A stretch of DNA of 64,000 nt from JAAURB01 sp049649525 (GCA_049649525.1 JBARZE010000038.1:124001-188000); one strand, 5' to 3'; shown: positions 44,809 to 55,142, counted from the stretch's first letter. Numbers and translations are program-made. Notes: generated by a model from the letters alone, not told the origin.

Positions 44809-45330
44809 CAGTAATCGATTGTGCAATCATATAGTGGGGAATTTGGGTTGAGCATCACCAGAGCCATATTCCCTTTTTACTCTTTTTTAAATAGAAATCT
44901 AATCTCGTTGTTTTTTATATCCTCTTTTAGAGTTCATTCCGCCTCCCCCAAGAACTGAGGTTAGGGGCTATTCCCAAATCAACTAATCAAATCATATAAT
45001 CTATAATAGAGTTAATCCGACTTCATATCCATCGCTTTGTCCATCGAAGTTTTGCCATCAATCCTAACAAATCTCAAATAGATATTAGGGAAAACTCGTA
45101 ATTAATTTAGATTAAAAATAACACTGCTTGTACGGGATATTACGCAGGTTTGACACTTGATAAAACCAAGGTTAAACTTAACATATCATCACCCTATAAC
45201 TTAGTTATAGATAGACTAAATAATGATGGTTTTAGTTTGACAAATTAAACAGTATTTAAAACTGTATCAATTTTGAAGTTTGCTTAAATTAATGATTCTC
45301 ATTTTTTACTAAGTAAAATTTTCTACTATT
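44809..45330. other. Intergenic region with a perfect inverted repeat
   Basis: About 520 bp, AT-rich, no gene. The inverted repeat CTATAAC-tta-GTTATAG lies at 45194-45210, and a TTGACA hexamer at about 45237, both ahead of the sugar transferase gene. Confidence 0.5.
45194..45210. promoter_or_regulatory. Candidate operator palindrome ahead of the sugar transferase
   Basis: A perfect 7 bp inverted repeat with a 3 bp spacer, 121 bp before the start codon. Function is inferred only from symmetry and position. Confidence 0.3.
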
Positions 45331-46842
45331 ATGATTGGTAAAAATCACAGTTCCAATAATCAATTTTCTGAAAAGCAACCCGTTTCAGATCATTATCATC
45401 GCCATGACCAACGCGCTCCTGAAGAATTAGTCAATTTAGATAAAGGCCAGATTATTGCTTTAGTTCGGACAATTCTCCTTGTATTACTCGATGGATTCTT
45501 AATTTCTTCTGGATGGATACTCGCTAAATATATTGTTCTCCAAGTTAGCTGGTTAGAGGTTGTTCCCTCCTTTGATTTAATCAAATCTTCCCCCCAAAGA
45601 CCGGGTTTTTTATTACTGATTTTAGTCGTTAATCTCGGGCTTATGTTCTCTGCGGGCTTATACAGTCGCCGAGATAGTCGCCGTCGTTTTATGCGGCTGA
45701 TTGGTTGTATTAGTTTAGGGCAGATTTTCCTAATCCTGATCTTCTTTTTATACGATCCTGGTGTGTTTCTGTCGAGATCAATGTTTCTTTTGGCATGGTT
45801 ACTGACATTAATTCTGGTATTAGCGGGTCGCTTAATTGCAGAGTTATTCGTCCTCACATTACGCAACCAAGGAATATTAAGCCGCAAGATTTTTTTAGTG
45901 GGTATTCCTCGAGATACATTAGTCGCACAAATTGCCTTAAAGTTAATTAGTAATCGTGAATTTCAAATAGCAGGTCAAGTGGATTTATCTAATCCAACTA
46001 GTCAGGCTTGTTGGTTACAAATCTTAGAGCAAATCCAGAAAGAAGAAGTAGAAGAAGTTTTTGTTTGTTCTTGGCAATCGATTAAAAACCCAACCGCTTT
46101 TTATTGGACTTTAAAAAGGGCTGGAATTCATCTGAGAGTATTGCCCATTGGGCTAGAACTTCCCTATCAAGCACCCCAAATTGAGATGATTGGTAGAATG
46201 CCAACGATTCAATTTGTTACCCCAGGAATTGTCGGAACAGATTATTGGCTAAAACGAGCATTTGATTTGACCATTGCCGCTCTATTTTTAATTCTTGCCA
46301 GTCCTATTTTATTCACTATTGCAGTTTGTATTAAGCTAGATTCTCCAGGGCCTATCTTTTTCCGCCAAACTCGTTTGGGTTTGAAAGGGCGACATATTAA
46401 AGTTTGGAAATTCCGAACCATGGTAACGAATGCTGATAAGTTAATCAAAGAACTCGAAGCCAAAAATGAAATTCAAGGGGGCGTTTTATTTAAGATGAAA
46501 GACGATCCACGTATTACTAAAGTGGGTAAGTTTTTACGTCAATACAGTTTAGATGAATTACCCCAACTCATTAATGTTTTAGTCGGCCAAATGAGTTTAG
46601 TCGGTCCCCGCCCTTTACCCTTAAGAGATGTAGAAGGCTTCGCCCCGCATCATTTTTCCCGTCAAAATGTGTTACCCGGAATTACAGGGCTATGGCAAGT
46701 CTCGGGTCGTTCAGATATTGTTGATTTTGAAAATGCCTTTCGCCTGGATTTGATGTACATTAATAACTGGTCACTGTTGTTAGATTTTCAGCTTTTAATC
46801 AGAACGGTTCAAGTGGTGTTTAATAAAACAGGCGCATATTAA
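45331..46842 (+). CDS. Polyprenyl-phosphate sugar-1-phosphate transferase (WbaP/EpsE-like)
   Basis: 503 aa. Several N-terminal membrane segments (about 38-60, 90-110, 130-175), a CoA-binding-like Rossmann part (180-290), a further membrane helix (about 310-332), then the catalytic bacterial sugar transferase domain: KLDSPGPIFFRQTRLGLKG, VWKFRTMVTNAD, LRQYSLDELPQLINVL and GQMSLVGPRPLPLRD. It loads the first sugar phosphate on undecaprenyl phosphate to start an exopolysaccharide or O-antigen unit at the inner membrane. It overlaps nothing; cobU follows 19 bp later. Confidence 0.92.
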   Translation: MIGKNHSSNNQFSEKQPVSDHYHRHDQRAPEELVNLDKGQIIALVRTILLVLLDGFLISSGWILAKYIVLQVSWLEVVPSFDLIKSSPQRPGFLLLILVVNLGLMFSAGLYSRRDSRRRFMRLIGCISLGQIFLILIFFLYDPGVFLSRSMFLLAWLLTLILVLAGRLIAELFVLTLRNQGILSRKIFLVGIPRDTLVAQIALKLISNREFQIAGQVDLSNPTSQACWLQILEQIQKEEVEEVFVCSWQSIKNPTAFYWTLKRAGIHLRVLPIGLELPYQAPQIEMIGRMPTIQFVTPGIVGTDYWLKRAFDLTIAALFLILASPILFTIAVCIKLDSPGPIFFRQTRLGLKGRHIKVWKFRTMVTNADKLIKELEAKNEIQGGVLFKMKDDPRITKVGKFLRQYSLDELPQLINVLVGQMSLVGPRPLPLRDVEGFAPHHFSRQNVLPGITGLWQVSGRSDIVDFENAFRLDLMYINNWSLLLDFQLLIRTVQVVFNKTGAY

Positions 46843-46861
46843 GGTTATAATACTTTGATAA

Positions 46862-47416
46862 ATGACGAGTAACCCCTCTACAATTTTAGTGACTGGCCCG
46901 TCTCGTTCAGGGAAAAGTGAATGGGCAGAAACCCTGGCATCTCAATCAGAAAAGTCTGTCATTTATGTTGCGACTGCCTCTATTGATCGCAGCGATCAAG
47001 AATGGGTTACCCGTATCCAACAACATCAACAACGTCGTCCGGCTGAGTGGGTAACGGTATCTGAACCCGTCGCGTTATCTAAAATTCTGTTAACTTATCA
47101 ACAACCGAATTACTGTATTTTAATCGATTCCTTGGGGACTTGGTTGGCGAATATATTAGAACAAGATGAAATAGCCTGGAAAGATACACTCACCCTGTTA
47201 CTCACCACTCTGACTCAGACAACTGCAGATGTGATCATAGTTGCAGAGGAAACCGGATGGGGCGTGGTTCCCGCTTATCCGATGGGTAGAACCTTTCGAG
47301 ATCGTTTAGGCAGCCTGACGCGGCGTGTGGGGTCAATTGCCGATACAGTTTATTTGGTGACTGGGGGGTATGTTCTCAACTTAACTCAATTGGGTACAGT
47401 CTTGCCGAGTCAGTGA
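46862..47416 (+). CDS. cobU: Adenosylcobinamide kinase / guanylyltransferase
   Basis: 184 aa. The P-loop TGPSRSGKSEWAE opens the protein; QHQQRRPAEWVTVSEP and LIDSLGTWLAN are family segments, and VAEETGWGVVPAYPMGRTFR corresponds to the EVGxGIVP region with one changed residue. It phosphorylates and guanylates adenosylcobinamide in late cobalamin assembly. Also called cobP. Confidence 0.92.
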   Translation: MTSNPSTILVTGPSRSGKSEWAETLASQSEKSVIYVATASIDRSDQEWVTRIQQHQQRRPAEWVTVSEPVALSKILLTYQQPNYCILIDSLGTWLANILEQDEIAWKDTLTLLLTTLTQTTADVIIVAEETGWGVVPAYPMGRTFRDRLGSLTRRVGSIADTVYLVTGGYVLNLTQLGTVLPSQ

Positions 47417-47454
47417 TACCCTGAGAAGTGTTCTGCATCATCTATATCTTTAGT

Positions 47455-47670
47455 ATGTCTATTAACAGAAATGAAGCCAAGCAACTTTTAGAACGGTTAA
47501 TTTTTGCCGATGATCCGCCCCAGGAATGGGTACAGGATGTGTGGGGAATGAGTCCCACCCTGGGGGAAAGTGCAGCTAAACTTTTAGATGCATTTGAGAT
47601 GCTAATTGATTGCTGCTCGGAAGAAAAATTAGAGAATTTGCTACAATCCCTATATCGTGAAGATGTCTAA
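47455..47670 (+). CDS. Conserved small protein, unknown function
   Basis: 71 aa from ATG 47455 (a frame from 47428 adds nine residues of low plausibility). NRNEAKQLLERLIFADDPPQ and SPTLGESAAKLLDAFEMLID suggest two amphipathic helices joined by a Pro-containing loop. I do not recognise the family. It ends 2 bp from the stop of the convergent gene. Confidence 0.55.
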   Translation: MSINRNEAKQLLERLIFADDPPQEWVQDVWGMSPTLGESAAKLLDAFEMLIDCCSEEKLENLLQSLYREDV

Positions 47671-47672
47671 GT

Positions 47673-48104
47673 CTAAGATTTTGTTGTCAGTAACTGCGAC
47701 AGTTCAGCGTGCATCAGCGCAATATTTGGATCTCGCTGAATCGCTTGGTAATATCGTTGTTGCTGAGGGGTACCTTGTTCGGCTGGACTCAGTAACTTTT
47801 TGGCTTCTGAAAGCAATTTATTCGCTGTATCCAGGGTAGCAGGTTCTTTCTCATCAAGAGCAATATCAATCTGAATAATAAACTGAGAAAAATCTCGTAA
47901 CCAACTAAACCAATCATCACCGATCACTAGCCGGAAAAACTCTCCTTTTGAAGAAATTTGTCCGTGAGATTGTTCATACACTTGTTTTTCGGACTCGAGT
48001 AATGCTTTATGTAAGTGTAGTAACCCTGTTCGTAGCTGACGCAAACGTTGGAAGGGAAGATTCAGCGGAGTATTAGATGTAGACATAAACTTATAAAATA
48101 ACAT
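47673..48104 (-). CDS. Conserved helical protein, unknown function
   Basis: 143 aa from ATG 48104, or 137 aa from ATG 48086. All-helical appearance: FQRLRQLRTGLLHLHKALLE, GEFFRLVIGDDWFSWL, SQFIIQIDIALDEKEPATLD and RYYQAIQRDPNIALMHAELS. It resembles small conserved bacterial proteins with a DEALDxxEP motif of unknown role. Convergent with the preceding small gene, stops 2 bp apart. Confidence 0.65.
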   Translation of the reverse strand: MLFYKFMSTSNTPLNLPFQRLRQLRTGLLHLHKALLESEKQVYEQSHGQISSKGEFFRLVIGDDWFSWLRDFSQFIIQIDIALDEKEPATLDTANKLLSEAKKLLSPAEQGTPQQQRYYQAIQRDPNIALMHAELSQLLTTKS

Positions 48105-48222
48105 TACAACATTTTTCTATTTTCTATCTTGTCATAAATGGTCGCCCGTGATGGAGAATACTGTTGTGATAATTTTCTCATTAATCTGGCATTGCGATCA
48201 ACCTCGATCAAAATTTAATTAA

Positions 48223-50790
48223 TTAAAGCCAATTTCCCACTAAAACAAACGCCGCCCAAAAAAACGGATGAGCAAATTCTTCTTGCTGTAATACTTTAAG
48301 TTGTGCCTGTCTTAATGCTTCTGCTTTTATTTGTTTAGATTGACTCAGTTCTTGATAAAAATAACTCATTAATAAAGCGGTCGATTGATCGTCAACGGAC
48401 CATAAACTTGCTAGCGTACTACGCGCCCCTGAACGCACCGCAACCCCTGCTAAGCCTAAACCCGCCCGCTCATCTCCTGTTGCCGTTTGACAAGCGCTTA
48501 ATACGAGTAATTCAATGGGATTGAGTTGTTTAGCATCTGTTTGTAATAAATTTCGTAACTCTTCGATATTAATTTTTTCATTCCAAGTCAGAATAAATGT
48601 ATCTTTGAGTTGAGAACTAAAGTTGCCATGAGTTGCTAGATGAACAATAGAAAAAGGAAGTTGATTGACTTCTCGATTAAACTGAGGTTCAGTAAAGCGA
48701 TCATTTAGTAAAATTTTACTTTTAGTTTGGGTTTTAATTTGTTGTAATTCTAATTCTACATTCGGTAAAGCAGCAAACCCTTGTCGGGGGACAGTTAACC
48801 CTCCTGCTAATACATTCAGTTGTTTTTGAGTAATCGGTTGAGGATTAATTAATTGTAAACCGGGAGCGATCGCAATATTATATTTCTCAATTAAATACTG
48901 TTGACCATCGTATAAACTCGCTAGAGAAATCTGGCGCAATCCACTATCTAAAATAAATACTAAGTTACGGATATTACTCGTTGTTAAAACTTGTTCAAAA
49001 GGCTGAATAAAATATTGATAGAGTTGCTGAGAAGGTTCTAGAAAATTCTCAATAAAAATTCGTTCTCTTGGAATTAAAATAGCTTCTTTCATTTGAGCAA
49101 TTATTGTCTCTAATTCTACACGAGAAATAGCAGCAGTATAATGAACTAGCGGTTGATTGGGTAAAGTTACAATTAATTCTAAGCGGTCTTTTAAGCTAAT
49201 TGTATAAAAGATAGCAGCAGCCGGATCAACTGCATCGATATTAATCGGTTTTGCATCTAAACAAGCATTTCTAAAAAAGTTATCTAATTCCGCTAGTTGT
49301 AATGACTCAATCACATCTCTGGCTTGTTTTAATTCATCTTGAGTCGGATTAGACGATAGCAACAAATCGACTAATTCACGATAAACAGGTTCGACTTTTT
49401 CCCGGAAATTAAACTGAATTTCTGAGTTAATTGCGACCAAATCACTTCTAAGAGATTGAAGATTTTTCCAAGCTTGTGTATAGGCTTTAATTGCTAGTTT
49501 AGGTTGGTTTTGTGCCTTTAAAATTTGTCCGAGTTGCCATTGCCATTGATAGGCAATATCATAAGCATTAATTGCCTGGGTTATTTGTAATGCCGATCTA
49601 GTTAGGCGTTGTGCTTCTTCTAATTGTTGATTTTGCTGATATAATTTCCCCAGAAGACCCATTCCATAAGCTTCTGAACGTTTATCTTGTAATGACTGTG
49701 CTGTTTTAATTGCTGTCGTTAAGTGTTGAGAAATTCGAGATAAAGAGAGTAATGAATTATCTTTTTGTCGAAGCTGTATTAAATGATTTGCTAAATTAAT
49801 TTGAGCATAAGCGAGGACTTTTGAAGCTGAAATTTTAGTGAGTAATTTTTCAACTTTAATTACTAATTGCATAGATTCTGTTATTCGATTTTGTTGAATT
49901 AGTAAATCTATTTGATTGAGAGTCGCTTCTATTTTTCTACTCGGATTTACAGGGCTTTCAATCACTTCTTGATACAATTTATCGGCTAATTCTAATTGAT
50001 TTTGCGAGGTATAAGTTTGCGCTAAACTAATTAGTGTTATCCCTATCTGTTCAGAATATTCTAAATCTCTTGCAATCACTAAACTTTGATTTAAAACACC
50101 TATAGATAAATCTAAATTACCTAATTCTCTTAATACATCTCCTAAACTCTGTAAAGATTTTGCTTTAATTAAATTATCAGGTTGTAGTATTAATTGCTTT
50201 TCAGTTTCAGTTAAAATATCTAAGGCTTGTGAATATAATCCTAAAGCTAGCAAAGCTTGTGCTTGATTGACTTGAGTACGAGTCCATTCTGTCGTTTTGC
50301 CAATATCCTGATAAATTTTAGCGGATTGTTTCCAGGTTGAAAGTGCTAATTCCGGTTGACTTGTTAACAATTGTATTTGCGCTTGAATATCTAATACAGA
50401 AGCATAAAGCTGTTGATATTTTGCAGTATTTTTATATTCTTCAAATAATTCTAAACTAGATAAAATCACAGTTTTGGCTTTAGCAAATTCTTGTTGTTTT
50501 ACATAAATTAAAGCCTGATTTCTAAATACTCTAATTCTGCCAATTTTATTATTCTTTTCTTTGTATATTTGTGAGATTTCTTCTAAAAGTAATAAGCTTC
50601 GATTAAACTCACCTTGCTGATAAAGCTGTTGCGCTTGATTTTCTAAACTTTGACAGTCTTCTAAACTGTGACAATCAACAACTATTTTTTGTACTATTAA
50701 ATTGTTATTTACAGTGGCTAAAGCTTCAAATGAAAATAACTTCGGTAGTATAATGATTAAAAATCCCAATAAAACTAGTATTTTTTTCAT
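48223..50790 (-). CDS. TPR-CHAT protein (caspase-like peptidase), TpsB-linked
   Basis: 855 aa. An N-terminal hydrophobic segment (LVLLGFLIIILPKLFSFEALA) looks like a signal peptide or anchor. Residues about 45-480 are tetratricopeptide-like repeats. The CHAT domain (about 560-855) has the catalytic His in VHLATHGNFSS and Cys in LLVLSACQTATGDERAGLGL, then WSVDDQSTALLMSYFY and the C-terminal FFWAAFVLVG. It follows the TpsB outer-membrane transporter gene by 5 bp on the same strand, so the two are an operon. A protease acting in the periplasm or at the surface on a TPS-exported protein is an attractive inference. Confidence 0.88.
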   Translation of the reverse strand: MKKILVLLGFLIIILPKLFSFEALATVNNNLIVQKIVVDCHSLEDCQSLENQAQQLYQQGEFNRSLLLLEEISQIYKEKNNKIGRIRVFRNQALIYVKQQEFAKAKTVILSSLELFEEYKNTAKYQQLYASVLDIQAQIQLLTSQPELALSTWKQSAKIYQDIGKTTEWTRTQVNQAQALLALGLYSQALDILTETEKQLILQPDNLIKAKSLQSLGDVLRELGNLDLSIGVLNQSLVIARDLEYSEQIGITLISLAQTYTSQNQLELADKLYQEVIESPVNPSRKIEATLNQIDLLIQQNRITESMQLVIKVEKLLTKISASKVLAYAQINLANHLIQLRQKDNSLLSLSRISQHLTTAIKTAQSLQDKRSEAYGMGLLGKLYQQNQQLEEAQRLTRSALQITQAINAYDIAYQWQWQLGQILKAQNQPKLAIKAYTQAWKNLQSLRSDLVAINSEIQFNFREKVEPVYRELVDLLLSSNPTQDELKQARDVIESLQLAELDNFFRNACLDAKPINIDAVDPAAAIFYTISLKDRLELIVTLPNQPLVHYTAAISRVELETIIAQMKEAILIPRERIFIENFLEPSQQLYQYFIQPFEQVLTTSNIRNLVFILDSGLRQISLASLYDGQQYLIEKYNIAIAPGLQLINPQPITQKQLNVLAGGLTVPRQGFAALPNVELELQQIKTQTKSKILLNDRFTEPQFNREVNQLPFSIVHLATHGNFSSQLKDTFILTWNEKINIEELRNLLQTDAKQLNPIELLVLSACQTATGDERAGLGLAGVAVRSGARSTLASLWSVDDQSTALLMSYFYQELSQSKQIKAEALRQAQLKVLQQEEFAHPFFWAAFVLVGNWL

Positions 50791-50795
50791 TTTAT

Positions 50796-52505
50796 TTAAA
50801 AATTAACTTGATATTGAATTAAAAAATGAACGCCATTCTCTTGTAAAGATTCTCCTTCTGTTTCAAGTTTAATTAATGGAATTCCCCATTCAATCTGAGC
50901 ATTTAAATTGTCTTGTATTTGTAATCTTAATCCTAAGCCAGTTGAAAAAATAGTATTATAATCTAAGTCTATATCCTCCATTTTTTCTTGATTCCATACA
51001 GTTCCCCCATCAATAAAAGGAGTAAGTTGTACAACCATATTCCAGTCTGAAATAGTGAATATTGGTACTCGTAATTCAGTGGATAAAAATACACCATTAT
51101 CACCTAATAATGTATCTTGACGATAGCCACGAATAGTTGATGCACCCCCTAAACTAAACTGTTCTTGAGGGAGTAAAGATTGATTGGCTAATTGTAAATC
51201 TGAACGCAATAACCAGATAAAATTAGGTGCTAATAAGCGTAAATATTGAATTTGTCCTCGCCAAGCAATAAAACGACTATCCGGTAAGTTATTATTAATT
51301 GTTGCATTGAAAAGTTCTGTACCAAAAGAAAATTGTGAGCGAATTGCTAAGGCAGTTTGTGCCGAACGAGTGCTATAATCTTGAAACAAACGAATAACTG
51401 AAGTCCGAATTTTACCTTGATCATTTGCACCTAAAGATAAAGGAAATGGCTCATTTTCGAGTAGGGTTTCTGTATCTTGAATAGCGGCTGTTATTCCAAT
51501 CGCAAATTCAGTATTGGGCGTTAAATATAAGGGTTGACGATAGGATAATTGATAAGTTTGAGAGTTGGAGTCAATATCTAATTCATTGAAAGGCGCTTCA
51601 ATGATATGACTTTCTGTGCGCCGATGAGTTAAAGAAATAGTCGCATTATTGGAATTAATCGGTAAAGTATAACTAAAATTATTAAGGGTATTGCTACCTT
51701 CTGTATTGTAATAGGATACATTCAGGCGATCGCCTAACCCGGTTAAATTATTATGAGTGATTTCTGACAGGAGACGAGTACTACCAACACTAGGAGAACG
51801 TTGATTATCTATAGCGAGTTTTGCTGACATTGCATCGGCTTCTTCGAGTTGAATGATTAGTTGACTTTGTCCAATTTGAGACCCTGCTGATAACTCTACA
51901 GATAGGCGCTTAATTAATGGATTAAGCTGCAGAAGTTGTAGCGTTTCTAATAGCTTGTTTTGATTTAATGGTGCTTTTATTCCTCGTTCTATTCGACTGC
52001 GAATATAACCGGAATGTAATCTTTCTAGTCCGCTGATTTGAATTTCTTCAACTGTTCCTTCAATGATTTCAATCGTAATTCTGCCTGCATCTAACGTTTG
52101 AGGCGGAAGGATGGCACCGGAAGTAATATAACCTTGATCTTGATAAAATTGAGTAATTTTTTGTTGTGCTTCGAGTAACTCTGTAAATGAAATCGGACGA
52201 TTGAGATAATCTTGGATAATCGTTTGTAATTGTTGATTTGTAAATACAGTACTACCCACAAAGTTAAATTCAGTGACTATAATTGTTCCCGGAATTTCTA
52301 ATATTGATTCTTCCGGGGTTTGTGGTGCAGGTAAAGGCTGTAATAATTCTTCAGGCGGGGGTAACAGTTCAGGTTCATCCAGTGGCGGAGAGTCTGGAAT
52401 AATAGGTTGAGGAAGGGTTTGGGAAATGGCAGATTGAGAGTAGTTGAAATAAACAAAGAAAAATGATAAAATGAAATGAGTAGTATAGCAGTATATTTTC
52501 ATCAA
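50796..52505 (-). CDS. TpsB-type outer-membrane transporter (ShlB/FhaC family)
   Basis: 569 aa. Signal peptide (to about residue 28), a Pro-rich linker (about 30-65), POTRA domain(s) (about 75-215, with IIVTEFNFVGSTVFTNQQLQ and GYITSGAILPPQTLDAGRI), then a 16-strand barrel ending in Phe (FLIQYQVNF) with the VRGY-type motif seen as TIRGYRQDTLLGDNG. TpsB channels export one partner protein across the outer membrane. No TpsA-type haemagglutinin is in the window. Operon with the CHAT gene downstream. Confidence 0.92.
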   Translation of the reverse strand: MMKIYCYTTHFILSFFFVYFNYSQSAISQTLPQPIIPDSPPLDEPELLPPPEELLQPLPAPQTPEESILEIPGTIIVTEFNFVGSTVFTNQQLQTIIQDYLNRPISFTELLEAQQKITQFYQDQGYITSGAILPPQTLDAGRITIEIIEGTVEEIQISGLERLHSGYIRSRIERGIKAPLNQNKLLETLQLLQLNPLIKRLSVELSAGSQIGQSQLIIQLEEADAMSAKLAIDNQRSPSVGSTRLLSEITHNNLTGLGDRLNVSYYNTEGSNTLNNFSYTLPINSNNATISLTHRRTESHIIEAPFNELDIDSNSQTYQLSYRQPLYLTPNTEFAIGITAAIQDTETLLENEPFPLSLGANDQGKIRTSVIRLFQDYSTRSAQTALAIRSQFSFGTELFNATINNNLPDSRFIAWRGQIQYLRLLAPNFIWLLRSDLQLANQSLLPQEQFSLGGASTIRGYRQDTLLGDNGVFLSTELRVPIFTISDWNMVVQLTPFIDGGTVWNQEKMEDIDLDYNTIFSTGLGLRLQIQDNLNAQIEWGIPLIKLETEGESLQENGVHFLIQYQVNF

Positions 52506-52741
52506 TTATTATCCAAGAAGTGAATAGTCTGTGGTGCTAAAATAGTTAGTAAAATCCTTTAACTTTCTCTCAGTTTTCTATTGCGTAGCAGTGCAAAGAA
52601 GCGAGAGATTTGAAAAAGACTCGCTAGTTAGGATTGATTAACTCAAACACATTAACAAAATAGTCGGCATGAAGAATCAGTCAGAGATCTTCATAGAAGA
52701 TAAAAATACCTCTGCAAATGATTTAAAATGGGTAGAGAAAC

Positions 52742-53575
52742 TTATCCGATAGAGAGTTGTTCTTCAGATAAAGTGATGAATGATCCGCTTATTTCTGTTG
52801 GTACGGCATTAATCACTTGTGCAATTGTTTGATTGGTTGATGCTACAGTGATAGAGGTTCCAGTCAGGATATTATCACCATCAGGATCAATATCAACCCC
52901 TGTATTTTCTCTAACAATTTGTCGAATCACCGCAGGTGTGACTAAACCCGCTAATACAGGAGTAATCGTCAATCCCTGAGTTTCGGCTAAACTGAGAACA
53001 TCAGTTAACAAAGCCTGATCAATCGGTAAACTCACCGGTTGCAGGAGTAAGTCGGCTTCTGTTAAATTAGGCGGTAATCCAAGCTGGTCTATTTCACTAA
53101 CGTTAAAATCTAGAATAGCATCAAATTCTGTTGATTCATCGGCAACTGAGAGCACAAATAAATCCTCACCTGCGCCTCCCGCGAGAAAGTCTGATCCCTT
53201 ATCCCCAAATAGAGAATCATTTCCGGCTTCTCCAGTCAAGCCATCGATACCTTGACCCCCCCGTAACACATCATCTCCGTCCCCACCAAACAGAATATCG
53301 TTACCTTTATTGCCGTTGATGGTATCAATTCCTGCGCCACCGGAGAGAAAATCTAAATCCTGTCCGCCAAACATTCGGTCTGCGCCGCTTTCCCCTTGTA
53401 GTGTATCATTGCCTTGGTTGCCGTTAATCGTGTCATTTCCAGACGATCCAACGACGAGATCATCACCCTCTAAAGCCAAAATACCATTGGGTGCAGTCGT
53501 CAGTAAGTCTGAAGTAATGGTAAAGGTATCATTTTGAGTGGTAAGTAAACAAAATCCGTTGAAAAGATTTGACAT
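52742..53575 (-). CDS. RTX (haemolysin-type calcium-binding) repeat protein
   Basis: 277 aa, with no signal peptide. Residues about 38-150 hold six or more nonapeptide repeats (GNDTINGNQGNDTLQGESGA, GGDGDDVLRGGQG, GSDFLAGGAGED), followed by DLFVLS. RTX repeats bind Ca2+ outside the cell after type I secretion through a C-terminal signal. The 120 C-terminal residues (with DIDPDGDNILTG) are unassigned. It lies 236 bp upstream of the TpsB gene, same strand. Confidence 0.88.
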   Translation of the reverse strand: MSNLFNGFCLLTTQNDTFTITSDLLTTAPNGILALEGDDLVVGSSGNDTINGNQGNDTLQGESGADRMFGGQDLDFLSGGAGIDTINGNKGNDILFGGDGDDVLRGGQGIDGLTGEAGNDSLFGDKGSDFLAGGAGEDLFVLSVADESTEFDAILDFNVSEIDQLGLPPNLTEADLLLQPVSLPIDQALLTDVLSLAETQGLTITPVLAGLVTPAVIRQIVRENTGVDIDPDGDNILTGTSITVASTNQTIAQVINAVPTEISGSFITLSEEQLSIG

Positions 53576-53912
53576 AGTTTCCTATCAAGTTTGAATTTAA
53601 ACTGAGAAAATACTGAATTTAAGTAAAGTTGCACCCGTCGTTAATTCAGTCTGATATAGCTGTTTAAGTTTCAGTAATTGTTATATTCTCAGGTTTTCCG
53701 TAATGCTGCGGTGATATGAGGATGATGAGTCGGTGACGTTCACAATATGTTGTAGGTAATACATTTCGTGATTTTAGGTAATCCTTCTCATTGCGATCGG
53801 GTGAGTAATGAATGCTTAATATTGTGATCTCAGTCCTATCATATCTAGATTATCGATTATCAGATGGATTGGCATCAACTTGACAAAAAACTGTTTCTGT
53901 ATTATGTCTCTT
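53576..53912. other. Intergenic region upstream of the RTX gene
   Basis: About 340 bp, no gene or repeat I can support. It should contain the RTX-gene promoter (minus strand) and the 3' region of moeA. Confidence 0.45.
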
Positions 53913-55142
53913 CTAATCAATTAATAAAACCTGCACCCATTCTCCTTGAGAAATCAAGGTTTGATTCACCGGAATAATCCCTAACGCGGTGGTTTGCGCT
54001 AAATTAATCAAGTTAGCAGAATTCTGACGACCCGAAGCCGACTCAAATTCATATCCATCCTCCACCCAGTGAAGCTGTCCCCAGCAATAAGTTTCCCGTT
54101 TTCCTCCTGAATGTAAATCTTGTCGCAGTCGCGCTTTTACAAATTTTGGCTGATAGAATTGAGGCAATAATCCGGCTTGTTTTTTAATCGCAGGTTGGAC
54201 AAACCGCCAACACGTTACTAATGCAGAAACCGGGTTTCCAGGTAAGCCAAAATAAATACAACTCGCAAATTTAGCCACGGTTAAGGGTTTGCCCGGTTTA
54301 ATGGCAACGGAACTGACTTGAATATCGCCGCCTAAATCGTTTAAAATCTGTTCAATATAATCATAATCCCCCACAGAAACGCCCCCGGTTGAGAGAACAA
54401 TATCGGCTGTTTCAATCGCTTGATTTATTGTATTTTTTAATATTTCTGGTTGATCGGGAACAATTCCTAATGAAATCGGTTCCATATTCATTGACTGCAC
54501 CCAAGCCATTAATGCATAATGATTTGAGTCTACTATTTGTCCCGGTTGCAACGGTTGGTTGGGTTTAACTAATTCGTTTCCCGTCGAAAAAATCGCCACT
54601 TTAACACGACGATAAACTGGAACATGACAACATTGCGCCGCAGCTAACACCGCTATTTCTGCTGCCTTTAATACAATTCCTGGTGTTAATAAAACAGATC
54701 CCGCTTGATAAAAGCTGCCTTGATGACGAACAAAAGCTTGTGGTTTTGCAGCAGCTAAAATCTGTACAGAATTTCCCTGACGTTGGGTATCTTCTTGCAT
54801 AATAATCGTATCAGCACCTGCCGGAAGACAAGCCCCTGTAAAAATTCGTGCTGCTTGCCCAGATTGTATCGTTTTTTGGGGTTGATATCCAGCCGGAATT
54901 TCTTCAACAATTTCTAATGTTTTAGGGTTTTTGGGATGACAATTTTGAATATCTTGATGACGCACAGCATAACCATCCATCGCGGAATTATCCCAATGGG
55001 GAAAGTCCAGTTTACTACTAATAGATTCTGCTAAAATACGCCCCATAGCCGCAGATAATTCCACCCATTCTATGTCTTGAGCGGTGAAAGGTTGAACTAA
55101 ATTAAGAATAATTGATTCAGCTTGATTAACGGGTAACATCAT
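53913..55142 (-). CDS. moeA: Molybdopterin molybdenumtransferase
   Basis: 409 aa. Signatures in order: FPHWDNSAMDGYAVRHQDI, GADTIIMQEDTQ, IFSTGNELVKP, IVLSTGGVSVGDYDYIEQIL and YFGLPGNPVSALV, as in MoeA. It inserts molybdate into adenylylated molybdopterin. Standalone here, with no other moa/mob genes visible. Confidence 0.95.
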   Translation of the reverse strand: MMLPVNQAESIILNLVQPFTAQDIEWVELSAAMGRILAESISSKLDFPHWDNSAMDGYAVRHQDIQNCHPKNPKTLEIVEEIPAGYQPQKTIQSGQAARIFTGACLPAGADTIIMQEDTQRQGNSVQILAAAKPQAFVRHQGSFYQAGSVLLTPGIVLKAAEIAVLAAAQCCHVPVYRRVKVAIFSTGNELVKPNQPLQPGQIVDSNHYALMAWVQSMNMEPISLGIVPDQPEILKNTINQAIETADIVLSTGGVSVGDYDYIEQILNDLGGDIQVSSVAIKPGKPLTVAKFASCIYFGLPGNPVSALVTCWRFVQPAIKKQAGLLPQFYQPKFVKARLRQDLHSGGKRETYCWGQLHWVEDGYEFESASGRQNSANLINLAQTTALGIIPVNQTLISQGEWVQVLLID

